In this document: positions 45,251 through 55,200 of the stretch, piece by piece
Layout: the number at the start of each line of letters is the position of its first letter
Position numbering within the stretch: the stretch's first letter is position 1
Origin: Oleomonas cavernae
GTDB taxonomy: Bacteria > Pseudomonadota > Alphaproteobacteria > Zavarziniales > Zavarziniaceae
Length of the DNA: 64,000 bases
Direction: 5' to 3'
NCBI RefSeq assembly: GCF_003590945.1
Contig: NZ_QYUK01000008.1
Coordinates: 248,001 to 312,000, forward strand
Program-made: the position numbers and the translations under genes
The notes under the pieces: model-generated
The model's database searches: none
The model's input: only the letters and a program-made list of their open reading frames with translations
Told to the model about the DNA's origin: nothing

Positions 45251-45699
45251 CGCGTATCGCCTTCGATACGAACATCTTCGTCTATGCCATCGACACTACG
45301 CAGGGTGACAAGCATCACGTCGCCATTGACCTGTTGGCCCGCGCCGCACGGACAGATGCCATCATCCTGCGGCAATGCATGGCTGAATTCGCGAATGTTA
45401 GCCTTGGGAAGGGTGGGCAGCCCCCGGCGAAGGTGCGCCAATGGATCGAAGATTGGTTGGCTTCCTTTCCGATCGCCCGAGACGATGGTGAGACCGTCCT
45501 GTTGGCGCTAACACTCAAAGAACGCTATCGGCTCGCTTGGTGGGATGCGCTGCTGTTGGCGGCTGCAACTGAGGCGGAGGTTGATTTGCTGGTCACCGAA
45601 GATCTGCAAGACAGCCAGATCCTGGGCACCGTCTTGATCGCCAACCCGTTCCTGCCCGCCGGCCGGGCGGCGATCGACGCCGCCCTGACCCAGGCCTGA
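45247..45699 (+). CDS. PIN-domain toxin (VapC-like)
   Basis: A 150-residue PIN nuclease. Acidic site residues are seen in FDTNIFVYA (D7), MAEFANV (Glu), WWDALLLAAA (Asp) and LVTEDLQD (Asp). Such toxins cut tRNA or rRNA unless neutralised by the partner. Start is GTG, four bases inside the antitoxin frame. Its stop abuts the convergent hydrolase stop. The gene pair is complete and looks functional. Confidence 0.9.
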   Translation: MTRIAFDTNIFVYAIDTTQGDKHHVAIDLLARAARTDAIILRQCMAEFANVSLGKGGQPPAKVRQWIEDWLASFPIARDDGETVLLALTLKERYRLAWWDALLLAAATEAEVDLLVTEDLQDSQILGTVLIANPFLPAGRAAIDAALTQA

Positions 45700-46859
45700 T
45701 CAGCGCTCGATCGCCGTGTGGACCAGGTCGGCCAGGCGGCGGTGGCGCTCGACCGAGGCGCTTTCTTCGAGCAGGCCGGCCGACAGGAAGACGAAGGTCA
45801 CGTCGCTGGCCGGATCGACCCAGAAGCAATGACAGCCGGCGCCCAGCCCGCCGAAGGTGCCCGGGCTCGCCAGATGGCCGAAGGCATGGGGTGGACGCCC
45901 TGCCCGCGCAGCCAGAAGCCATAGGAATAATGCGACGGGACGGTCGGCCAGCCGCGCAGGGCCTTGGCGTATTCGTAGAGCAGGTGAGGCGAGGTGCCGG
46001 TGCGGTCTTCGAGCGCGAAGCGCACCATGGCGGGCGAGAGGACGCGGGCATGGTCGCGCTTGCCGCCCAGGCGCCAGCCTTCGGCGAAATTGAAGACATC
46101 CAGGGCGGTGGTGGTGGCGCCGCCGCCGGGCATGTCGCTGTCAGGCTTCAGCCGGTCCGAGGATTCAAGGACGCCCGGCGGGAACAGGCCGGGCGTGGGA
46201 TCGCGCACCACCACGGGGACATAGCGCGCCCGCACCTCGTCGGGAATGCCGAGTGCCGTATCGGTCATGCCCAGGGGCTCGAAGACATCGTCGGCCAGGA
46301 TCCGGCCGAAGCGGCGGTTGCCGCCGTCCAGCCGGCGCACCACCTCGGCCAGCAGGCCATGGGCCAGGATCGGGCTGTACATGACCTGGGCGCCCGGCGC
46401 CGCGATCGGCGCGGTGCGCGCCAGGACCGTGGTGACCGAGGCGAGATCGGCGGCGTTCAAATCCTTGGCCATGACCACCGACGGCAGGCCGCTGGTGTGG
46501 GTGATCAGGTGGCCGATCTGGATGCCGGCTTTGTCCTGCGTCGCGAATTCCGGGATGACGGCGACCACCGGCGTGTCGACGGCGATCTCGCCCCGCTCGA
46601 TGCGTTGCAGGACGGCGGTATTGGTGAACTGCTTGGACAGGGACATGGAGATGAAGACATCGTCGGCCTGCATCTCGCGCCCACTCTCCCGGTGGGCGAA
46701 GCCGATCGCCTCGTGCAGCACGATGCTGCCGCCGCGCGCGACGATGACGACCGCACCGTCGATCCGCTGGGCCTCGACATCGGCCGCGATGGCATCGCTC
46801 AGGCGGGAAAGACGCTCGGGATCGAAGCCTTGGGCGCTGGCGGCAAGCTGTAACGACAA
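45700..46859 (-). CDS. Serine hydrolase, beta-lactamase/CubicO-like (frameshifted as assembled)
   Basis: A penicillin-binding-protein-like hydrolase. SMSLSKQFT gives the SxxK nucleophile motif, and MYSPILAHGLLAEVV the YxN-like position. The end SPGTFGGLGAGCHCFWVDP matches the H/KxG region of CubicO proteins but lies in a second frame. One missing base near 45878-45879 accounts for it; restored, the protein has 386 residues. No signal peptide, so cytoplasmic. Substrate unknown. Confidence 0.8.
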
Positions 46860-46937
46860 GATGAGTCCCCTCCCTTTTGGCGCGGGAGTGTGCGTTGCCG
46901 CTGCCGGCCGTTCAACACATGAAACTCAAGGGCAAGT

Positions 46938-47050
46938 CCCCTCGCCCCCAACGGGGGAGAGGGCTAGGGTGAGGGGTGCGGGGATGGATGGGCTCTTCTC
47001 GCCCTGACAGACCCCTCACCCCAGCCCTCTCCCCGCAAGCGGGGCGAGGG
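46938..47050. repeat. Imperfect palindromic intergenic repeat, CCCTCGCCCC type
   Basis: CCCTCGCCCC ... GGGGCGAGGG outer arms with AGGGCTAGGGTGAGGGGT/ACCCCTCACCCCAGCCCT inner arms. It is a sister of 31060 and lies between the hydrolase and efp, both on the minus strand. Confidence 0.8.
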
Positions 47051-47069
47051 AGGAAAGAGGCCCCAGGAA

Positions 47070-47639
47070 TCAATCCTTCGCGCGTTCCATATAGGCGCCG
47101 TCCGCGGTCGAGACGACGACGCGGGTGCCCGATTCGATATGGGGCGGCACCAGGACCTTCTGGCCGTTTTCCAGGACCGCCGGCTTGAACGACGACGAGG
47201 CCGTCTGGCCCTTTACCACCGGGTCGGCCTCGACGATCCGCAGGGTCACGGTCTGGGGCAGTTCGGCGGCGACGGCGTCGCCTTCATAGGTGCGGATGTA
47301 GCAGACCATGCCTTCCTGGAGCCACACCTTGGGGTCGCCGATGATGTCGCCCGAGATGGTGATCTGCTCGAAGGTCTCGATATCCATGAAGGTGAAATTC
47401 TCGCCTTCCGGGTAGAGATACTGGTATTCGCGGTCTTCCAGGCTGACCCGCTCGACCTGTTCGGACGAGCGATAGCGTTCCTGGGTCTTGACCCCGTCGC
47501 GGATGCCGCGCAGCTCGAACTGGGCGAAGGCGCCGCCCTTGCCGGGCTGCACCATCTGGGTTTTGAGGACCGCGAGCAGCTTGCCGTTGATTTCAACGAC
47601 ATTGCCGACGCGGATCGAATTCGCGTTTACCTTGGGCAT
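47070..47639 (-). CDS. efp: Elongation factor P
   Basis: A 189-residue translation factor that relieves ribosome stalling at proline runs. Three beta domains are evident; the tip loop reads QPGKGGAFA with Lys at position 34, the residue modified by beta-lysylation. The divergent neighbour encodes EpmA, the ligase for that residue, which fits. Start at 47639 chosen because MPKVNANSIRVGN is the conserved N-terminus. Confidence 0.95.
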   Translation of the reverse strand: MPKVNANSIRVGNVVEINGKLLAVLKTQMVQPGKGGAFAQFELRGIRDGVKTQERYRSSEQVERVSLEDREYQYLYPEGENFTFMDIETFEQITISGDIIGDPKVWLQEGMVCYIRTYEGDAVAAELPQTVTLRIVEADPVVKGQTASSSFKPAVLENGQKVLVPPHIESGTRVVVSTADGAYMERAKD

Positions 47640-47730
47640 TTCATTACTCTGTAGCCTGACCGAATGGCGGCGGACCCTATCAGACGCAACCGCGATGGAC
47701 AACCGGCGTGGCGGCTGGTAGCGGACAGGC

Positions 47731-48792
47731 ATGACCGATATGCCCAGCCGTGCGCCCTGGTGGCGCCCCGACCGCTTTGCCGCCCGCCGCCCGTACCTTC
47801 AGGCGCGGGCCGCCATCCTCAAGGCCCTGCGCGCGACCTTCGAGGCCCGCGGCTTCCTCGAGGTGGAAACCCCGGCCCTGCAGGTGAGCCCGGGGATCGA
47901 GCCGCACCTGATGGCTTTCGCCACCGACCTGGAGCCGGCCGACGGCGGCCCGGCGCGGCGCCTGTACCTGCACACCTCGCCCGAATTCGCCATGAAGAAG
48001 CTGCTGGTGGCGGGCGAGCCGCGGATTTTCCAACTGGCCAAGGTGTTCCGCAATCGCGAGCGGTCGGACACCCACCACCCGGAATTCACCATGGCCGAAT
48101 GGTACCGGGCGGGCGGCAGCCTGGACGACCTGATGGACGATTGCGAGGCCCTGCTGCGCGCCGCGGCCAAGGCGGCCGGCCGCGACGGCCTGATCGCCCA
48201 CGGCCTGAGCGTGCCCCTGGACGAGGCGTTCGAACGGCTGTCGGTGGCCGAGGCTTTCCTGATGCATGCCGGCGTCGACCTGATGGCGACGATCGACGAT
48301 CCCTTGAGCCCCAGCGCCGGCGCGCTGCGGGCGGAAGCCGAGGAAATCGGGATCTCGACCAGCGACGGCGACAGTTGGGAAGACATCTTCTTCAAGATCA
48401 GCCTGGACCGCATCGAGCCCAACCTGGGCGTGGCCCGGCCGACCTTCCTGACCGACTGGCCGATTTCCATGGCCGCCCTGTCCCGCCCCAACCCCAACGA
48501 CCCAGCCGTTGCCGAACGCTTCGAGCTTTATGTCAACGGGGTGGAACTGGCCAATGCCTTCGGCGAGCTGACCGACGCGGCCGAACAGCGCCGCCGCTTC
48601 GAGGCCGACTGCGCCGCCAAGGAGCGGCTCTATGGTTTCCGCTATCCGGTGGACGAGGATTTCCTGGCGGCCCTCGACTGGGGCCTGCCGCCGTCGGCCG
48701 GCATCGCCTTAGGCATCGACCGCCTGGTCATGCTGGCGACGGGCGCGGCGCGGATCGACGAGGTGCTGTGGGCGCCGGTGGCGGGCGCCTAG
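47731..48792 (+). CDS. epmA: EF-P beta-lysine ligase
   Basis: A 353-residue class II lysyl-tRNA-synthetase paralogue (EpmA/PoxA/GenX) lacking the anticodon-binding domain. Class II motifs are VETPALQVSPGIEPHL, RIFQLAKVFRNRERSDTHHPEFTMAEWYR and GIALGIDRLVML. It attaches (R)-beta-lysine to Lys34 of EF-P. EpmB, the aminomutase, is not in the window. The stop codon overlaps the convergent stop of the next gene at CTAG. Confidence 0.95.
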   Translation: MTDMPSRAPWWRPDRFAARRPYLQARAAILKALRATFEARGFLEVETPALQVSPGIEPHLMAFATDLEPADGGPARRLYLHTSPEFAMKKLLVAGEPRIFQLAKVFRNRERSDTHHPEFTMAEWYRAGGSLDDLMDDCEALLRAAAKAAGRDGLIAHGLSVPLDEAFERLSVAEAFLMHAGVDLMATIDDPLSPSAGALRAEAEEIGISTSDGDSWEDIFFKISLDRIEPNLGVARPTFLTDWPISMAALSRPNPNDPAVAERFELYVNGVELANAFGELTDAAEQRRRFEADCAAKERLYGFRYPVDEDFLAALDWGLPPSAGIALGIDRLVMLATGAARIDEVLWAPVAGA

Positions 48793-49679
48793 GCGCTCTT
48801 CTTGGTGTCGTTCTTGATCGTCACCCGGCTGTCGGCCTTCTCGTCGCCGGGCATGGGCAGGGCCGCCAGGGTCAGGACCGTGTGGGCCGACAGGGACGGG
48901 CCGAACATGCGGGCGAGCGTCTCGGCGGCACCGGCCACGCTGCGCCCGACCTGGCGGCCGACATCCACGGCGGCGGTGACGGTCGCCGTGCCCTGGGCGG
49001 TGACGGCCGCTTCAGCCACGGCGCCGGCGTTTTCCAGCTTGTCGGCAAAACGGCGATAGACCTCGCGCACCGAGCGCGCCTGGCCATCCTTGTTGTAGAA
49101 AATGCTGCGGTTGGCGGCCGCCGCCTCGGGCAGCAGGTCGGCCGCCTTCGATGTGGGTGACCGCTCCAGGGCGCCGAGGAAGCGCGAGGCACCGCCCGCC
49201 CCCAGGAAATGCGCCATGTAGAGATCGGTGGCGCCGACCTCGCGCTTCAGCCGGCCTTCCAGGTATTCCTTGTTGTCGCGGGCGAATTCGGCGCCCATGG
49301 CCGCCGCCAGCGCCGGATCGTCGCGCAACGCCAGGATCTGTTTGCGGGCGGCCGCATCCTTGACCTTCATGCGGCCGTCGGCGCCTTGGGTGATGGCGTC
49401 GGCCAGTTCGCTCATGCCGTGGTCGTCGCCGTGATCTTTCACCACCTTCAGCCAGGTCTGCTCGATGAACTGGTAGAGGCCGCGGGCGGTCGAGGTTGCT
49501 GCCTTGGCCGCCGTGTCGAATCCGCTCTCCAGCTTGGCCTGGGCCAGCAGGTATTTGAAATCGACCCCGGTCTTGGCGGCAGCGGACTGAATCCCGCGCA
49601 GGACCGATGCCGGCACCCCGGCATAGGTCGTCTCTCGCGCCACCGCATTGGCGATTTCGGTCGGCAAGGCCATGCTCAT
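48789..49679 (-). CDS. Lytic transglycosylase (SLT-like) domain protein
   Basis: A 296-residue protein. About residues 25-150 hold an SLT fold: GVDFKYLLAQAKLESGFD with the catalytic Glu, TSTARGLYQFIEQTWL, and MAHFLGAGGASRFLGALE. The rest is Ala-rich and unplaced. No signal peptide is seen, so export would need a holin or another route. GGAGGATGACGAG precedes the ATG. It closes the minus-strand series after the GTA cluster. Confidence 0.8.
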   Translation of the reverse strand: MSMALPTEIANAVARETTYAGVPASVLRGIQSAAAKTGVDFKYLLAQAKLESGFDTAAKAATSTARGLYQFIEQTWLKVVKDHGDDHGMSELADAITQGADGRMKVKDAAARKQILALRDDPALAAAMGAEFARDNKEYLEGRLKREVGATDLYMAHFLGAGGASRFLGALERSPTSKAADLLPEAAAANRSIFYNKDGQARSVREVYRRFADKLENAGAVAEAAVTAQGTATVTAAVDVGRQVGRSVAGAAETLARMFGPSLSAHTVLTLAALPMPGDEKADSRVTIKNDTKKSA

Positions 49680-49811
49680 CTCGTCATCCTCCCGGCAATC
49701 CGGTCCTAGCCACTGGGCGCTTTTTGCCGGGTGGCGGGTAGATGGCCGGGGCAAGACCCCATTTGCCGTATACCCACCTCCCTTCAATGCGAGGAGCGTG
49801 CCAACTGGCCT

Positions 49812-49994
49812 TTACGGCTTGCGCCGGGCATGGCCGACATTGAGCGCGATCAGGTCGATCAGCCGGCGCAGGGCCAGGGCGATGCCATCGTCCTTGGGCG
49901 TGGGCGTGAGGGCCGCCAGGGCCGAGGCGACGGCGACGAGGCCGGCGGCGAGCGCCAGCAGGCGGTCGCCGTTGTTCACGATGAACTCGATCAT
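49812..49994 (-). CDS. Small holin-like membrane protein
   Basis: A 60-residue protein with a single hydrophobic stretch (LLALAAGLVAVASALAAL), then TPTPKDDGIALALRRLIDLIALN. That TPTPKDD-to-LIDLIALN ending is shared by small phage proteins found beside endolysins and resembles holins in size and topology. Located right after the cell-wall hydrolase gene (11 bases). The holin call is inference. Confidence 0.6.
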   Translation of the reverse strand: MIEFIVNNGDRLLALAAGLVAVASALAALTPTPKDDGIALALRRLIDLIALNVGHARRKP

Positions 49995-50005
49995 GTGTGC
50001 TCTCC

Positions 50006-50490
50006 CTATGGTCCGATACGATAGAAGAGGTGGCGGCCGACGGTGGCGACCGGCCGGCGGCCCTTGACCCAGGCCGGGCGCAGGCCGCGGGCGTGATAGT
50101 GGTCGGCCCCGCCGGTGGGATCGCCCAGGCGGCCGTCCAGCGCGGCATCGGCGACGGTGCGCGCGGGGAGCAGCACCGCCGCATCGGCCGCCAGGGCTTC
50201 GAGCGCCGCGCGATTGGGATCGCTGCGGTTCCAGCAGGAAAACTGCCAGGGTGCGCGGCAGACGCTGACGGCATCCGGCCCGCCCCACCACACCGCCGCC
50301 TGGCCCTGGCCCAGGCGGCGGCGGCTGGCCAGCATGCGGTTGACGATCACGGCGGCGACCGCCGCCATGCCGGCCACCCCTCGCCCCGCGCCTCGCCCCA
50401 CAGGGTGCGGGCCAGGGCGTCGCGGTCCGCCTCGCCCGGCCGGGGCAGGGGTTCGACACGGGCGGCAAAGGGTGCGCGAGGCGCGCTCAT
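50006..50490 (-). CDS. SleB-like cell wall hydrolase (frameshifted as assembled)
   Basis: The protein fits Hydrolase_2 (SleB/CwlJ): ALARTLWGEARGEG, then AAVAAVIVNRML, CRAPWQFSCWN and ADHYHARGLRPAW. The catalytic Glu is in GEARG. One missing G in the four-G run at 50377-50380 splits the frame between GEG and VAGMAA. Restored, it has 161 residues. Its start overlaps the upstream stop (ATGA). Probably an endolysin-like enzyme. Confidence 0.8.
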
Positions 50491-50801
50491 GGCCGGCCCT
50501 CGAGCCGACGCAGGCGCTGTTCCAGATCGCCGATGCGGCCGTCGACGCGGGCGAATTCGCGCACCGCCTCGTCGGCGCTGAAGGCGACCTTGCCGCCGGC
50601 CTTCAGTTCCGCGATCTGTTCGCGCAGGGCCTCGATCTGGACCCGCAGGCCGGCGACGGTGGCGGCCGTGTCGCTGACGCTCGAGGCCATCCAGACCACC
50701 CCGGCGGTCAGCAGGGCACCCAGGACGATGGCGACCTGGCGCTCGAATTCGCTGCGCCGCGGCTCCAGCGGGACCGATACCGGCATGACATCACTCTCCA
50801 T
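50487..50801 (-). CDS. Small membrane-anchored coiled-coil protein
   Basis: A 104-residue protein with one helix (VAIVLGALLTAGVVWMAS, about 24-41) and a heptad-rich tail (LRVQIEALREQIAELKAGG ... RIGDLEQRLRRLEG). Size, topology and place before an endolysin resemble phage spanin or DUF2730-like proteins. Family not confirmed. Overlaps the hydrolase start by four bases. Confidence 0.6.
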   Translation of the reverse strand: MESDVMPVSVPLEPRRSEFERQVAIVLGALLTAGVVWMASSVSDTAATVAGLRVQIEALREQIAELKAGGKVAFSADEAVREFARVDGRIGDLEQRLRRLEGRP

Positions 50802-50804
50802 GGT

Positions 50805-51082
50805 TCAAATTCCTTCCCCGGCCACGGTGGCTTCCAACTCGTCGACCCGCGCCTTGACCCGCGACAGCGCGGCCAGGGCATCGGCCAGCGCCTCGCCCAC
50901 CGCCGCATGAGCAGGCACGTCCTGCGCCGTGATCGGTGCGGGATCGAGCAGGCGGTCGGCAATCACGGCGCCGTCGAGGCTGACCTGTTGCCGGCGCTGG
51001 AAATGGGCCCCCTCAAGGCACCTTGCTCATCCCAGCGGACGAGCAGCTCATAGGGCGTGGTGGTAACGATGGGATCGGACAT
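50805..51082 (-). CDS. Small phage-type protein of unknown function (frameshifted as assembled)
   Basis: Begins MSDPIVTTTPYELLVRWDEQGALRG. With one base added in the five-C run at 51008-51012 the frame continues through a conserved-looking middle and an Ala/Glu helix to a stop at 50805 (92 residues). It has no recognised domain. Position right after the DUF2793 gene suggests a tail-fibre or assembly accessory, but that is only inference. Confidence 0.5.
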
Positions 51083-51151
51083 GGCGTTGCCTTCCTTGAA
51101 ATGAGACTGTGACCCTAATCGGCCCATTCCTGCCCGCGCTCCGCCTCCCAC

Positions 51152-51260
51152 CGTCATGACCGGGCTTGTCCCGGTCATCCACGTCGGGACGAGCCAAGTC
51201 CGTTGACGGGTTAGGCAGCTTGCCGACGTGGATGGCCGGGACTTCGCCCGGCCATGACGG
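51152..51260. repeat. Palindromic intergenic repeat, CGTCATGACCGGGCTTGTCCCGG type
   Basis: A close sister of 25946-26054, matching over almost its full 109 bases, between the small phage-type gene and the DUF2793 gene. Confidence 0.85.
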
Positions 51261-51287
51261 TTAGGGTGGGGTTGGTGCCGAGCAGCT

Positions 51288-52268
51288 TCAGGAAACGGCG
51301 GCGCCGTCGGGCCAGCGCCAATTGCTGCCGTCGGAGACCGCCAGACGCTTGTTCGAGGTGCCGTCCGAGACGTAGATCAAGCCTTGAGGGGAAGCGGCGG
51401 CGGCCGGCAGGGTGGCCACCGTATAGGCGCGCAGGCGGTGATGGCGGTTCTGGTCGACGACCGGGTTGGCGCCGAACAGCGACAGGCCGCTGGCGTGTTC
51501 CAGGCGCAGGATTTCGCTGTAACTCGTACCGCCCACAGGGGTTACGTGGATTTCCAGCCGCGTGCCCATGTTGCCGCCGCTGGGGGTCGGCTCGGTCACC
51601 ACGCCGCGCAGGCCGACGGCATTGCGGAACGACGGCGTGCCGTTATAGGCGGCGCGCATCCGGTATTCGCCGGCCAGGTCGTTCTGCAGCACCGCGGCGG
51701 GGGCGGCGATCGTGCCCCTGGCCTTGGAGGTCAAAAAGGTCGGTGCCGCGGTGTCGCTCGAATAGCGGGTGGTGAACAGATTGGCGCCGGTCTCGCCCCG
51801 GGCTTCCAGGAAACCGTTGCCGCCTGGAACGGATACGGTCAAGGCGCCGCTCAGCGTATCGCCCGCCTTGGCGACCTTGCCGTCGAGCGCGTCCTGCAAG
51901 CCAGCGGTATCGGCGATCGTCAGGGCCAGGGCCAGGCCCAGGCCGACCCAGCCGACACCGTCGTGGATGACCAGGACGTTTTCATCGGCGACATAGGCGA
52001 TGAAGCCCGCGCGCGGGCCGGCGAAAACCCAGGCGGTGCCGTACCAGGCGGCGAGCTTGCCGTCCTGCCCCGCCCAGGCCCCGGTGGCAGCGGGCCCGAC
52101 GATATAGGCATCGCCCGGGGCCGGGCTGCCCGGCGGGGCCGCCAGGTCACGATCCGCGACCGCCGCCTGCACGAGCAGATCGATGGTGTTGAGCGCACTG
52201 TTGTGGGTAACCTCCTTGCTCGCCTGGGACTGGACGATATAGGGCAGGTTCAGGCGTGGCGTCGGCAT
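51288..52268 (-). CDS. DUF2793 domain protein, tail-associated
   Basis: A 326-residue protein. RLNLPYIVQSQASKEVTHNSALNTIDLLVQAAV at the start is the DUF2793 domain, common at the end of GTA and siphophage tail clusters. The region after residue 140 is beta-rich, fibre-like (LSGALTVSVPGGNGFLEARG), and the end contains LPAAAASPQGLIYVSDGTSNKRLAVSDGSNW. Likely a receptor-binding or fibre accessory. It lies 12 bases after gp15. GAGGATGCG precedes the ATG. Confidence 0.8.
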   Translation of the reverse strand: MPTPRLNLPYIVQSQASKEVTHNSALNTIDLLVQAAVADRDLAAPPGSPAPGDAYIVGPAATGAWAGQDGKLAAWYGTAWVFAGPRAGFIAYVADENVLVIHDGVGWVGLGLALALTIADTAGLQDALDGKVAKAGDTLSGALTVSVPGGNGFLEARGETGANLFTTRYSSDTAAPTFLTSKARGTIAAPAAVLQNDLAGEYRMRAAYNGTPSFRNAVGLRGVVTEPTPSGGNMGTRLEIHVTPVGGTSYSEILRLEHASGLSLFGANPVVDQNRHHRLRAYTVATLPAAAASPQGLIYVSDGTSNKRLAVSDGSNWRWPDGAAVS

Positions 52269-52280
52269 CGCATCCTCGCG

Positions 52281-55200
52281 TCAGATGGTGGCGGTGGCGG
52301 CCAGGCCGCGGCCGTAGAGCGTCGAGACCTGCGCCACCCGCACCACCACGGCGGCGGGCACATAGCCGAAATCGGCCATTGCCTGGGCGGCGCTGTAGCC
52401 GGCGGCCGGGGCCGTCACCGCGATCGTGCGCTTCACCGCCGGGCCGGCACCGTCGAGGATATCGACCTCATAGGCCTCGACCTCCTCGCCCAGGGCGACA
52501 TCGCCCAGGTCGGCCCAGGCCCCGCCCAGGCGGGTGCGCCGGACCCAGGTGATGGCGAGGTTGCCGGCGCCGTCGCGCACGCCTGCGACATGCACCGGCG
52601 CATAGGGGCGCAGGCCCACGGCGCGCGGTGTGAAGCTGGCCGCAGCCCAGGCCGGATCGGTCATCGGCAGGGCGGCCGGGCCCCAGCGGTAGTAACGTTC
52701 AAGATGGCGTTCGGCCAGGCCCATGTCGAGCTGGCGCAAGGCGCCGTCGAGCAGGACCACCGCGGCGCCCGCGGCCAGCGGCGCCCGCATGGCCTGTTCG
52801 GTGCCAAGGCGCCCGCGCAGCAGGCCGCTCAGATTGTAGCGCCGGGGCGCCAGCAACTTGACTTGCGCAAATTGCACGATTTCCCAGTCGCCGTCGCCAT
52901 TGCGCAGGGCCAGGGCGTTCACCGGCCCGGCCAGCAGCGCCTCGCGATCGGCCGCGGCCAGGGTGCCGCCGTAGAGTTCGACCCCCAGGACATTGCCCTC
53001 GTCCCAGAAATCGGTCGGGCCGTTGTAGAAATCATACAGGGTCTCGCCCATGGTCGCCGAAACCGGCAGGACGGTGTCGAGGGCGAAGCTGTCGCCGGCG
53101 ACACTGTCCATCACCGCGACCGGCGCCGCCGGCACGCTCGACGCGGCCACCCAGGCGGCGTGCGGCAGTGCCGTCTCGGTCAACAGCGGCAGGTCCAGGA
53201 AGGCCAATGCCAGGCCGAGCGGCGGCGGCAGCGTTTCGCCCCCGACCGGCCGGCCGCCGGCCAGGCCCGCCGGGCGCGCCGAAGGCTCGACCCCGATGGC
53301 CTCCACCGTTCGCTGCCGGTCGTCGCTGACGCGGGTAATGCGGTAGGTGGCAGGGCCGGCGTCGGTGTCCAGGCGCAGGATATCGCCGGGGTCGAGCGCC
53401 AGGTGCGACGGCGCCAGGCCGAAGCGCGCCGTATTGCGTCCGGTCCAGGCTTCGATCAGCAAGCGTTCGGCGATGCCCCGCGCCTGTTCCTCGTCCAGGA
53501 CCAGCGGCAGCGACAGGGCGGCCCGACCGGCAGCGCCGCCGACCAGGCGGCGGCTGGTGATCGCGCTGGTGCGGAAATCGCGGGCGAGATCGCTGAAGCC
53601 CACCGAAATCTCGACCGGCAGGTCGGTTTCCTGGCCCCGGGTCAGGGCCAGATCGTCCTGCGGCCGCGCCTCGGCCACCAGATCATCGGTGGCAAGGGCG
53701 ATGCCGGCGCCCTGCCCGCGCGGCAGGAAGCGCAGCACACCGGCGCTCTCCACCGCGTCGAAACCGAAGGCCTGCATCAGGGCCTCGACCTCGCCCCGCG
53801 GGCTGAGCGGACGGTCGCGCAGATAGCCCGGCACGACGGCGTGCAGGGCGCTGACATCGATATCGTCCGGCCCCAGGCCGACCCGGGCGCACAGATGGGC
53901 GACCAGGCCGGCCAGGTCGGCGAAGCCCACCTTGCCGTTCAGCCAATGGCCCAGCGGCCACAGGTCGCCGTCGCCCCACAGGTCGTCGCGGGCCGGCCAG
54001 GCCGGAAAGGGCCGGGCATCCCAGGTCCACAGGGCCTGGGTCTCGACCATCGGCCCGCCATAGAGGGCTGAGACGGGGTTGGTGGCGCCGCGCCAGTGGC
54101 GCAGCCAGGCTTCCAGCCCGGCGCGCTGGATCACGTCGTCGCGCGTGCCGGCGGAGAAATGCGGCAGGGCGCTTTCCGCCGATTTGGGATCATAGAAGAC
54201 ATTGGGCTGGTTGGTGCCCTTGTCGATGCTGGGAATACCCAGCTCGGTGAACCAGATCGGCTTGGCCAGGGGTACCCAGGCGGTGGGCATTGCCGCCTCC
54301 ACCCCGCCGGGCCGGTCGTAATGTGCGTTCGACCACCAGCCGCGCAGGTCCTTGGGCCGGAAGACCCAGGGCTTGCCATAGGTGCCGTCGCTGATCGGCG
54401 TGCGGCTCTGCCCCGCGCGGTCGCCAGGGGTGGCATAGAACCAGTCGAAGTATTCGCCGGCTTCGACATTGCCCGCGAGGTAGGCGGGATCATGGGGTGC
54501 CCGCACGCCGGCGGCGTAATCGAGATGATCGGCGCCGTCGCGCCAGTCGCTGAGCGGCAGGTAGTTGTCGATGCCGACGAAATCGATATGGCCGTCGGCC
54601 CACAGCGGATCGAGGTGGAAGAAGACGTCGCCGCTGCCGTCCGCCGGCTGGTGGCCGAAATACTCCGACCAGTCCGCGGCATAGGACAGTTTCACGCCGC
54701 CGCCCAGAATGGCGCGGCAATCGGCGGCCAGGGCCTGCAGGTGCCCGACGAAGGGAAAGCTGGCGGCATCGCTGCGCAAGGCAGTCAGGCCGCGCAGTTC
54801 CGAGCCGATCAGGAAGCCGGTCACGGCGCCGGCATCCAGCGCATTCACCGCCGCCGCCAGCCTTGCATAATGCAGGATCAGGCGCCGCCACGACCACTCG
54901 TCGGGCCCGCTGTAACCGACCGAGACAGCATTGTCGCCGCCGACCGAAACCGAGACCTGGCCCGCCGTCACCGCGCCGACGAAGGCCGCGACCTGTGCTT
55001 CGACCCCGATGCTCTTGTCCGGGCTGCCGGCAAAGCCCGGCGCCGGCGAACAGGTGATGCGTCCGCGCCAGGGATAGGCTGCCTGCCCGACCCCTGATGC
55101 GCCATCGGAATACGGATCGGGCAGCACATTGCCAGCCGGCACATCCATGAACAGGAAGGGGTAGAGCACAACCTCGTAGCCCCGCGCCGCAAGATCCCGG

